Source of the DNA: Macrothele yani | Taxonomy: Eukaryota > Arthropoda > Arachnida > Araneae > Macrothelidae | Length of the DNA stretch: 64,000 nt | Reading direction: 5' to 3' | Assembly (NCBI GenBank): GCA_039090855.1 | Contig: CM077016.1 | Location: 51,231,436 to 51,295,435 of the forward strand | Part shown: piece after piece, positions 30,237 through 39,525 of the stretch | Layout: each line of letters begins with the position of its first letter | Numbering within the stretch: the stretch's first letter is position 1 | Notes under the pieces: model-generated | Databases searched by the model: none | What the model saw: the letters and a program-made list of their open reading frames with translations, nothing else | What the model was told of the DNA's origin: nothing | Translations under genes and position numbers: made by a program

Positions 30237-33200
30237 CTAGAATTTCACATAATTGCCATCATTCTGTATGACCTCTTGCCATCTGTCTATGAGTAGGTAA
30301 ATCCCACGCCGGAAAAAATTCCTGTGTTTTAGAGTCAAAAAAGTCATGTAATGCCGTTTCCACATCGTCCACATCATCGAAGGTTTGGAGAGCGAAGGCG
30401 TTCTGTAACGATCGAAAAAGGTGGTAGTCCGTAGGTGCCAGGTCAGGGGAATGCGCCGGGTGACGTAACACTTCCCAACCAAAGTCCAGTAATTTTTGCC
30501 GAGTGATTAAAGCAGTATGAGGTCTGGTGTTATCATGATGAAGGATTACGCCTTTGCGACTGACGAGTGCTGGCCGTTTCGATGTCTGTTGATGTCGCAG
30601 TCTGTCCAACTGTTAGCAGTAGAGGTCAGCATTTATCGTTGGGTTAGGTGGCAACACCTCCCAGTGGATTATTCCCTGGACATACCACCAAACACTCAAC
30701 AAAACATTTTCGGGATGCAGTTCTCCTTTTGAGGTCGATGGAGCAGGCTCCGCACCTTGGCACACAGTCTGTCGACGCTTTACATTACGGTGCAGTAATC
30801 ATTTCTCGTGGAGCAGTCTCCGCATCTTGGCACACAGTCTGTCAAAGCTTTACATTACTGCACAGTAATAATTTCTCATGGAGAAGGCTCCGCACCTTGG
30901 CGCACAGTCTGTCGACGCTTTACATTACTGTACAGTAATCATTTCTCTTGGAGCAAGCTCCGCACCTTGGCGAACAGTCTGTCGACGCTTTACATTACTG
31001 TACAGTAATCATTTCTCATGGAGCAGGCTCCGCACCTTGGCACACAGTCTGCAACGCTTTACATTACGGTGCAGTAATCATTTCTCATGGAGCAATCTCC
31101 GTACCCTGGCACACAGTCTGTCGACGCTTTACATTACTGTACAGTAATCATTTCTCATGGAGCAGGATCCTCACCTTGGTACACAGTCTGTCGACGCTTT
31201 ACATTACTATACAGTAATAATTTCTCATGGAGCAGTCTCCGCACATTGGCACACAGTCTGTCGACGCTTTACATTACTGTACAGTAATATTTCTCATGGA
31301 GCAGGCTCCGCACCTTGGCACACAGTCTGTCAACGCTTTACATTACGGTGCAGTAATCATTTCTCATGGAGCAATCTCCGTACCCTGGCACACAGTCTGT
31401 CGACGCTTTACATTACTGTACAGTAATCATTTCTCATGGAGCAGTCTCCGCACCTTGGCACACAGTCTGTCTACGCTTTATATTACTGTACAGTAATCAT
31501 TTCTCATGGAGCAGGCTCCGCACCTTGGCACACAGTCTGCGACGCTTTACATTACTGTACAGTAATCATTTCTCATGGAGCAGGCTGCGCACCTTGGCAC
31601 ACAGTCTGTCGACGCTTTACATTACTGTACAGTAATCATTTCTCATGGAGCAGGCTCCGCACCTTGGTACACAGTCTGTCGACGCTTTACATTACTGTAC
31701 AGTAATCATTTCTCATGGAGAAGGCTCCGCACCTTGGCACAAAGTCGGCCGACGCTTTACATTACTGTACAGTAATCATTTCTCATGGAGCAGGCTGCGC
31801 ACCTTGGCCCACAGTCTGTCGACGCTTTACATTACTGTACAGTAATCATTTCTCTTGGAGCAGGCTCCGCACCTTGGCGCACAGTCTGTCGACGCTTTAC
31901 ATTACTGTACAGTAATCATTTCTCATGGAGCAGGCTCCGCACGTTGGCACACAGTCTGTCAACGCTTTACATTACGGTGCAGTAATCATTTCTCATAGAG
32001 CAATCTCCGTACCCTGGCACACAGTCTGTCGACGCTTTACATTACTGTACAGTAATCATTTCTCATGGAGCAGGATCCTCACCTTGGTACACAGTCTGTC
32101 GACGCTTTACATTACTATACAGTAATAATTTCTCATGGAGCAGTCTCCGCACCTTGGCACACAGTCTGTCGACACTTTACATTACTGTACAGTAATCATT
32201 TCTCATGGAGCAGGCTCCGCACCTTGGCACACAGTCTGTCGACGCTTTACATTACTGTACAGTAATCATTTCTGATGGAGCAGGCTCCGCACCTTGGCAC
32301 ACAGTCTGCCGACGCTTTACATTACTGTACAGTAATCATTTCTCATGGAGCAGGCTGCGCACCTTGGCACACAGTCTGTCGACGCTTTACATTACTGTAC
32401 AGTAATCATTTCTCATGGAGCAGGCTCCACACTTTGGCACACAGTCTGTCGACGCTTTACATTACTGTAGAGTAATCATTTCTCACGGAGCAGTCTCCGC
32501 ACCTTGGCACACAGTCTGTCGACGCTTTACATTACTGTACAGTAATCATTTCTCATGGAGCAGGCTGCGCACCTTGGCACACAGTCTGTCGACGCTTTAC
32601 ATTACTGTACAGTAATCATTTCTCATGGAGCAGGCTCCACACTTTGGCACACAGTCTGTCGACGCTTTACATTACTGTAGAGTAATCATTTCTCACGGAG
32701 CAGTCTCCGCACCTTGGCACACAGTCTGTCGACGCTTTACATTACTGTACAGTAATCATTTCTCATGGAGCAGTCTCCGCACCTTGGCACACAGTCTGTC
32801 GACGCTTTACATTACTGTACAGTAATCATTTCTCATGGAGCAGGCTCCGCACCTTGGCACACAGTCTGTCGACGCTTTACATTACTGTACAGTAATCATT
32901 TCTCATGGAGCAGTCTCCGCACCTTGGCACACAGTCTGTCGACGCTTTACATTATTGTACAGTAATCGTTTCTCATCACCCGTTACAATTTGTCCCCAAA
33001 ACGGTTCATTTCTGTGACGAGGAAGCAAAGCAACACAGATACGGATTCTCTCTTCTCACTGCTTTGCAGAAAGCTGGTGCGGAACCCAGTTATGGAACTT
33101 GGTGATGAACCGAAGCGCATGCATCCTTCTTTCGACTGTTATTCTGTGTACCGACAACGTTTCCGCTAATTCCTGGATGTGGGTCATTTGTTATGGCTTG

Positions 33201-33425
33201 TTCCACATCCTCGTCAGAAACCACGTATGGATGTCCAGCACGTGATTGATCGTTACAGATTCTGTCTCCGTCCCGGAATTACCGAAACCAACGGCGACAT
33301 GTGCTATCATCAACTGCATCCTTCCTATAGTTTTGACAGATGTTGCAGCAAGCCGCGGCTGCAGTACTGCCTTTATCGAACTCGTACAGTAAACCATGTC
33401 TAATATGCTCCTTATGGCATGCCAT
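30237..33425 (-). pseudogene. mariner (DD34D) transposase split by amplification of its own catalytic region
   Basis: The N-terminal half (33425-32975) opens MACHKEHIRHGLLYEFDKGS and carries the mariner helix-turn-helix motifs DAVDDSTCRRWFR (then a stop) and SRAGHPYVVSDEDVEQA. It continues to NWVPHQLSAKQ, another stop, and IVTGDEKRLLY, the first Asp. The coding line then enters the 70-bp array. The C-terminal half (30745-30237) resumes with [34 protein letters not shown] (second Asp) and [16 protein letters not shown] (third Asp), 34 residues apart. A frameshift leads into the last frame, [20 protein letters not shown]. The gene is dead through stops, a frameshift and the array. Confidence 0.92.
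30738..32974. repeat. minisatellite of 32 units x 70 bp derived from mariner codons
   Basis: Units start at about 30738, 30808, 30878 and so on every 69-71 bp up to 32905. On the minus strand each unit reads GATGAGAAATGATTACTGTA and onward, translating as DEK, stop, LLYSNVKRRQTVCQGAEPAP. That is the first-Asp region of the host mariner gene. The unit contains the 14-bp palindrome TTACTGTACAGTAA. Because 70 is not a multiple of 3 the frame rotates, and 210-bp (three-unit) and longer higher-order repeats exist. The many overlapping 66-89 aa frames on the plus strand are artefacts of the array. Confidence 0.97.
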
Positions 33426-33654
33426 GTTACACCGTCCTTAATTTACGTTACGAATGACTTACTCGGACAAACCTAGTGCATCTACATGCTCTTCTGCTCC
33501 ACGCTTTATTGGCCGAGAATGCACAGCGTCATCTGTGACGTAACTACTCCGATCGCAATTTACATCTATTACAAGACGGGTAAAAGTTTTGCACACACCC
33601 AATAGAATAATGTTCATGAAAAAAAGCGTAAATAAGTGGATGAATGAAGCAGAA

Positions 33655-33890
33655 ACGTGCTGGAAAGAAGAAAGAGTTGGCGCAGTTGTCTAAGCGCTGG
33701 CTTATGATCATACATCCGAGAAGAGTCCAGGTTTGAATCCCGATGAGGCATGGATGCTGTGTTTGTCATACGGCACTGGCTCTCTACCTTCCCTGGAACC
33801 AGTGACCCTAAATAAGGGATGGGTGACTGCTTATAGCCCATTGAGTTGCTCAACGTGGTCGTTAAACCTACAATAAAAAAATCTGTTTTT
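33655..33890 (+). mobile_element. SINE family A, fullest copy
   Basis: The tRNA-like head TGGCGCAGTTGTCTAAGCGC (A box) near 33673 and AGGTTTGAATCCCGATGAGG (B box) near 33730 are followed by the family body TCCCTGGAACCAGTGACCC and GGGATGGGTGACTGCTTATA. It ends with CGTTAAACCTACAATAAAA. This is a polymerase III type SINE. Other copies lie at 11640, 25670 and 60880. Confidence 0.85.
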
Positions 33891-33899
33891 AATTTCAAG

Positions 33900-34440
33900 T
33901 ACTTTTATTGCCTGTATGAAAACCACGAACGTTAATTTTGATAAGTTTTTATCCTGCTTTTTGGAACAACACTAAATTCTCGGAAGTGTTCCATGTTGTG
34001 CCATGACAGAAACGTGGGATCGCTGCTACAAATTCCTGTTATACTTGACTTCGAAGTTAGTGCTGACCATGAGTGGTAGAAATGTCCCGCAACTCCATGC
34101 GGAATAGTAGTCTCTGTCCTTGGCTTTGACTTCGAGGCTAAGGAGGGGACGACAAGAGGAATCATCTGAAGGTCAACGGTTTCGCTGTGTTATGAAACCT
34201 TTGCTCAATGCAGTTTCGTATAGAATGTTGAGGAAATGGCGGTAATGGATCTTCTCGTTATCAATAACGATCCAGGGATTTAGGAATGGATTAAAAAGAA
34301 GGGGGAATTCATTGCACCTATTGAAACAGTGATATCGTACATAAACTTGCAACTGCTGTTTACCAGGCAGTTGTTGGGGAACGAAATTTGGAGGAAGCGC
34401 TCCCTTATATATATATATATATTTTTTTTTTTTAGATTTT
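33900..34440. other. unassigned non-coding stretch
   Basis: Open frames here are short and match nothing I know. A (TA)n and T-run block at 34406-34436 precedes the SINE. Confidence 0.4.
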
Positions 34441-34454
34441 TCTCTCTCACTCTC

Positions 34455-34640
34455 TCATAACGAAGTAAATTTCTCCGTCATTTTATCCGCGCCAGGATTC
34501 GAACCCGGGTCCCCTCACTCCGGAATAAGTTGCTCTACCAATTGAGCTACGCGGACGTTTTATTCTGATTCCTATATGCCTTTATGTCGTGTGCGTCCTT
34601 CTGGCAGGTACGTCACATCTCCTGGTACGTTACATCATCT
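34455..34640 (-). mobile_element. SINE family B with near-complete tRNA-like head, copy 1
   Basis: The minus strand from about 34558 reads GTCCGCGTAGCTCAATTGGT, then the B box GGGTTCGAATCCTGGCGCGG. Acceptor, D and T stems can be paired, but the anticodon stem cannot. It is followed by a shared tail (TGACGGAGAAATTTACTTCG) and preceded by a shared non-tRNA stretch. The whole unit is repeated at 34785, so I call a SINE rather than a tRNA gene. Confidence 0.7.
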
Positions 34641-34784
34641 CCCCCTTATTTTTGTTTTGTTTTGTTTTGTTTTCGAAGTGCTGGAGAAGGGATTCTCTGA
34701 TTTTTCCTATCTCGCGGTGTGGAAATAACATCACACCAATCCGAGATTTTTGAACGGTCGGGTCATCCGGATAGTTCGGGCGCC
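34641..34784. other. spacer between the two SINE B copies, with a TTTTG run
   Basis: A TTTTG/GTTTT microsatellite lies near 34648-34674. No gene. Confidence 0.5.
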
Positions 34785-34970
34785 ATTATAACGAAGTAAA
34801 TTTCTCCGTCATTTTTATCCGCGCCAGGATTCGAACCCGGATCCCCTCATTCCGGAGTAAGTCACTCTACCAATTGAGCTACGCGGACGTTTTATTCTGA
34901 TTCCTATCTGCCTTTATGTCGTGTGCGGCCTTCGGGCAGGTACGTCAGATCTCCTGGTACGTTACAGTGG
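34785..34970 (-). mobile_element. SINE family B, copy 2
   Basis: Same orientation and extent as the copy 330 bp upstream, with a few base changes in the tRNA-like anticodon arm and D stem. Both copies carry the same flanking CATTATAACGAAGTAAATT-like and GTACGTCA(C/G)ATCTCCTGG-type stretches, so a local duplication or two insertions of the same unit are both possible. Confidence 0.7.
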
Positions 34971-35099
34971 CGTAAGTCGAATGGGTTAAATTTTTCAATT
35001 TCCTTATCTCCATCCATAGATAAGTCGATCGTGAGTATAAGACGAGGCTAGAATAAATACAGTTAGTATCCTGAAATTCTTACTGCGCCCCCATTTCTC

Positions 35100-35121
35100 A
35101 TCTCTCTCTCTCTCTCTCTCT
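35100..35121. repeat. (TC)n microsatellite
   Basis: Eleven CT dinucleotides immediately before the 5' end of the RTE copy. Confidence 0.9.
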
Positions 35122-36190
35122 CCTAGCAACGTCAGGTGATGCGCACCATATCCCAGCCTCTCCTTGACAAATGTCAACCCCGCTTTCTCGTGGTGCATCG
35201 TGTTCCCACTAAAGGGGCTCTGAAGACCGCCAGTAGCTGTATAACTATGCCACCGGGATTAGAGGAAATGCTATCCCACACTCACCAACCCGCTTGGCCA
35301 GCGTAGTCAGTTATGCCCCCCCCCCCAAGGATTCAATCATTGAACTGGGAAAACAAAGGAATAAAGCTTAATGAAGATTACTTAACTCACCTTCGTTTTC
35401 CTGATGACGTAGTCATCTTTGCGACTACCCCTTCAGAGCTGCAGATTATAATCCAAGAATTTGTCGACAATAGTAAAGAAGTGGGATTGAAAATGAACTT
35501 TCAGAAGACAAAAGTGATGTGCAATGTTTTTACAAGAAACGAAGATTTATCGATTGATGGAGAAAAGCTGGAGACAACCGATACCTACAATTACCTTGGG
35601 CAGCAGATATCAAGTGAGGGTCACACTGATGAAGTAATTAATTGGCGAATAACACTTGCATGGAGGGCTTTTGGAAGAAACAGTACAACTTTTAAGAGCA
35701 GTAAGTCATTATGACTTAAAAGAAAAGTGTTTAATCAATGCATCCTTCCAGTGCTTACGTATGGAGCAGAGACAAGGACTTTAACTAAAAAAGACATACA
35801 AAAACTGCAGACAACTCAAAGCAGCATGGAGAGATGCATGCTTGGTGACACCAGGAGAGATAAGAAGAGGAACTTGTGGATAAGGGAAATGACAGGAGTG
35901 GACGACATCATGACCAGAGTTAAATCCCTGAAATGGCAATGGGCTGGACATACTGAGAGAAGAACAGACCATCGATGGACAGCCGAAATTTTAGATTGGA
36001 TTCCAAGGGACAGGAAAAGACCCAGAAGAAGACCACATGGGAGATGGGTGGATGAATATCGAAAGTATGCTGGAGTGAAATAGAAAAGACAGGCTCAAGA
36101 TGGGCAATTGTGGAAGAAACTTGGGGAGAAATTCATCCAGCAGTGGATTGATAATGGTTGTTGTTGTTGATGATGATGATATATATATAT
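35122..36190 (+). mobile_element. RTE-type LINE, internally deleted copy
   Basis: 35122-35315 matches the 5' untranslated region of the longer RTE (41150-40950, opposite strand), for example TCTCCTTGACAAATGTCAAC. It then jumps through a C-run (35316-35327) straight into the reverse transcriptase, so roughly 3.6 kb are missing. The 3' end is a TTG/ATG microsatellite tail at 36157-36190, usual for RTE elements. Confidence 0.9.
35333..36083 (+). pseudogene. RTE reverse transcriptase C-terminal part, FADD changed to FPDD
   Basis: The frame from LNWENKGIKLNEDYLTHLRF runs into PDDVVIFATTPSEL, where the catalytic FADD of the other copy is FPDD. It continues through NYLGQQISSEGHTDEVIN to a TGA at 35712-35714, then, in the same frame, FNQCILPVLTYGAETRTL and WAGHTERRTDHRW, to a stop after KYAGVK. 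Only palm-to-thumb and the C-terminal region remain. The endonuclease is deleted. Confidence 0.9.
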
Positions 36191-36204
36191 ATACGCACAC
36201 ACAG

Positions 36205-36515
36205 TCGAGTCACATCATTGTGACCACCTCCTACTTTAGACTTCAACAGCGCGTAGCCAGTGAATAAAGGCACGTGTCGTGAGCTGGTTTGGAGGGTATA
36301 TAAGGTATGTTGTAGGCATTCAAAAAACATATCACTCTTTGCTGTCCAGGATAAAAGGAGCGATTTATCAGTTTTGCAAAAAGGGTTGATTATCGGGTTT
36401 CGGGCCAAATGTGGCAGTATTTCTGAAACAGCGCAGTTTGTGCTGTCCGCGCTTCACACGGTGGTTACTCTGGATATTAGCTGGTGGCCACAATACCGTG
36501 ACCCGACCGTTTATT
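36205..36515 (+). mobile_element. Tc1-like 5' fragment between two RTE tails
   Basis: It starts with a Tc1-type stretch (GTCGAGTCACATCATTGTGA) and then encodes SDLSVLQKGLIIGFRAKCGS followed by ISETAQFV, a Tc1 helix-turn-helix. At about 36516 it is cut by the 3' tail of the minus-strand RTE. I did not find the remainder beyond the RTE's other end. Confidence 0.6.
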
Positions 36516-38095
36516 TATATATCATCATCATCATCTTCATCATTCATTATCAATCCACTGCTGGACGAAGGTCTCCCCAAGTTTCCTCCACAACGGTCTG
36601 CCTTGTGCCAGTCTCCTCCATTGCACTCCCACATACTTTCGAATTTCATCCACCCAACTTCCATGTGGTCTTCTTCTGGGTCTCTTCCTGTCCCTTGGAA
36701 TCCAATCTAAAATTTCAGCTGTCCATTGCTGGTCTGTCCTTCTGGCAGTATGTCCACCCCATTGCCATTTCAGGGATTTAACTCTGATCATGGTGTCTTC
36801 CACTCTTGTCATTTTTCGGATCCACGAGTTCCTCTTCTTATCTCTCCTGGTTACACCAAGCATGCACCTCTCCATGCTGCTTTGAGTTGTCTGCAGCCTT
36901 TGTATGTCTCTTTTAGTTAAGGTCCACGTCTCTGCACCATACGTAAGCACTGGAAGGATGCATTGATCAAACACTTTTCTTTTAAGACATAATGGCATAT
37001 TGCTCTTGAAAATTATGCTGTTTCTTCCAAAAGCTCTCCAGGAAAGTTTTATACGCCGATTAATTTCTTCATCAATGTGACCCTCACTTGATATCTGCTG
37101 TCCAAGATAAACGTACGTGTCTGTTATCTCCAGCTTTTCTCCATCAATCGATAAATCTTCATTTCTTGTAAAAGCATTGAACATCACTTTTGTCTTCTGA
37201 AAGTTCATTTTTAATCCCACTTCTTTACTCTTGTCAGCAAGTTCCTGGATCATACTCTGCAGCTCTGATGGGGTAGGGGCAAAAATGACTACGTCATCAG
37301 CAAAACGAAGGTGGGTTAGATAATCTCCATTAATCTTTATCCCTTTGTTTTCCCAGTTCAGTGATTGAAAGACATTTTCCGATGTGGCATTAAAGAGCTT
37401 TGGAGATATGGTGTCATCTTGTCTCACTCCTTTTCCAATTTTTATGTGTGTTGTAATTTCAAGCAGCCGAATCTTTGCACTTGCATTTTCATAGATGTTA
37501 TTAATAATATTAATGGGTGCATCTTTAATACCACAGGATTTCAGAGATATTGTAACTGCTGATGGTTTCACCGAATCAAAGGCTTTTTCATAATCAATAA
37601 AAGCCATGCACAATGGAAGTTCTTATTCCCTCGCTCTTTCAATTAGTTCTCTCAGTACGTGGATGTGATCTATTGTGCTGTAGCCACTCCTGAATCCAGC
37701 TTGTTCTCTCGGTTGAGCCATGTCCAGTGTCACCTTCAAGCGGTGTGAAAGAACTTTAGAGAAGATTTTATAAACCACTGATAGGAGGCTGATAGGTCTG
37801 TAGTTCCTGAGATCCTCAATGTCACCTTTTATATGTAGCAGGATCATTGTAGCGTTGTTCCAATCCTCAGGAATCTTCCCTTCATTAAGGCATCGAGTGA
37901 AAACTTGGGCGAGTACTGTTTCGATTTCTCCATTTGCTTCTTGTATGATGTCTACAGTAATTCCATCTTCTCCTGGAGCTTTTCCCCGCTTCATGTTCTT
38001 GATTGCATGTGCAACTTCTGCTGGGAGGACTGGAAGAACTCTGGTACTGGTACCTTCCATGATGTCTGGAGTACATGCATCATCCCTTTCATATA

Positions 38096-39525
38096 CACTG
38101 GCGGAAAGTGAAAAAACACCAAGAAGGTGACGTCTGATACTAACGAAATTTATACAGCATAATAACGGAATACAGAGGATAACGTGATCAAAACATTATG
38201 GCAAAATACAGCTGTATTTGCTGGTAAACTGAAAAATAACATTTCCATGTAACATGGTTAGTACGAGGTTGAACCGCCATGAACTGCGTCACACTGTGCA
38301 ATTCTGGCATGGAGTCTGTCGTACAGATGTTGGATGTAAGTTTTGGGTATTGAGTTCCAAGCATCCTCAACCTGGACGCGTAAATCGGGGATGTTCGTGG
38401 CTGGCCGTGGAGACCGGATACGTCGTTGTCCCATAAAATCCCACACGTGCTCAATGGGGGACAAATTCGGCGAACGTGCAGGCCATGGAAGTTGTCCATG
38501 GACACCCTGAAGTGCATGTTGCAATGCACGTGCCGTGTGTGGGCGTGCGTTATCTTGCTGGAAAACACTACGATGGACTGACCTTACAAATGGCACAACA
38601 ACGGGCTGAATGATGTTGTTGATGTAGGAGGTGCTGTTTAACGTACCCGGTACAAACACTAGTTGGGTACGGGAGTAATAGCTGATCGCTCCCCACACCA
38701 GGAGACCAGGTGTAGGCCCTGTGTGTTGTTGGCGGATGCAAGAAGGGTGGAGACGCTCCCCTGTGCGTCTGCAAACGCGCATACGGCCATCGGAGGCTCC
38801 CAAGTAGAATCTGCTTTCATCGCTGAACACGACAGTTCGTCATTGCGTTCTCCAGTGCAGACGTTGGCGATACCACTGTAGCCCTTCCTGACGGTGGCTG
38901 GAGTCAGAGGTACTCATGCCAGAGGCACACGTGCACGCAGTCCTGCATCCAGTAGACGGTCGCGGATTGTTCGCACAGTCACCTCAGGTGCAACGGCAGC
39001 TCGGATTTGCGTCGCAGTTAATGTTCTGCTTGACAACGCCGCTCTTCTTATGCGTCAATCGGTCCGATCATCAGTCCATCTGTGACTCCCGGTTCCACTT
39101 CTTCTCGTGGGGTAATGTTCCTCGGACCATCTACGCCACCTTCGTACCACCACCGATACTTCCCGTCCAATTCACTCCGCAATACGACGATACGTTCACC
39201 CGGCCTCGCGGAGTCCGACTAGACGACCTCGATCAAAGTCCGATAACTTCTGAAATTGTACACGTCTTCCATATCCAGGCATTGCAGCTTCCGCAGTGTC
39301 TTCCCACGTGTCCGTACGCCGACGACTGATTACATTCACTTCGCCGTACTCCTTAAATACCACCGACGATAATTTGCATATTATGCCGTACTGTGGCGTA
39401 AGCGCTCACCGGTTGGTCCCGAAATTAACATCACACCTACGTAAGCTTAACCCCATTAACATATGTAAATTTCATGATCGTCCGCCAATTCCTTGTTGGT
39501 GTTCTTTTTTCACTTTCCGGCAGTG
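38096..39525 (-). mobile_element. Tc1 family D inserted in the RTE coding region
   Basis: The left end CACTGGCGGAAAGTGAAAAA at 38096 follows TA. The right end, read inward from 39525, is CACTGCCGGAAAGTGAAAAA. RTE codons for DFYSK and YERDD lie directly on the two sides, so the element entered at a TA. The right TA is now TG. Confidence 0.92.
38258..39282 (-). pseudogene. Tc1-like transposase, family D
   Basis: The ATG at 39282 opens MPGYGRRVQFQKLSDFDRGR and the helix-turn-helix DFDRGRLVGLREAG, which is broken by a stop. The second DNA-binding part is poorly preserved. From 38830 the frame is open to its stop at 38258: FSDESRFYLGASDGRMRVCR (first Asp), LLVWGAISYYSRT, FQQDNARPHTARALQHAL (second Asp) and SPNLSPIEHVWDFMGQR (Glu). 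I count 33 residues between the second Asp and the Glu. It ends QCDAVHGGSTSY. Confidence 0.88.

Larger units (their letters stand above)
30160..33600 (-). mobile_element. mariner element expanded to 3.4 kb by an internal coding-derived array
   Basis: The left end near 30165-30195 (GTGTGTATAAGTTCTACCCG) and the right end near 33600 (read inward, GTGTGTGCAAAACTTTTACC) are imperfect inverted copies. Between them lie the two halves of a mariner transposase separated by 2.2 kb of 70-bp tandem repeats. Without the array the element would be about 1.2 kb, the normal mariner size. Confidence 0.8.

Noticed and set aside
30738..32974. A regular repeat array that could be mistaken for CRISPR, or for a family of 66-89 aa repeat proteins
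   Set aside because: There are no variable spacers. The 70-bp units are contiguous, and they translate on the minus strand as a mariner segment. The plus-strand frames arise only from the repetition.
34480..34560. A functional tRNA gene on the minus strand
   Set aside because: The anticodon stem does not pair and the unit recurs at 34,785 with the same non-tRNA flanks, which fits a tRNA-derived SINE better.
36260..36781. A 173-codon plus-strand gene
   Set aside because: The first part is a Tc1 helix-turn-helix fragment, and the rest is the antisense of the minus-strand RTE tail.
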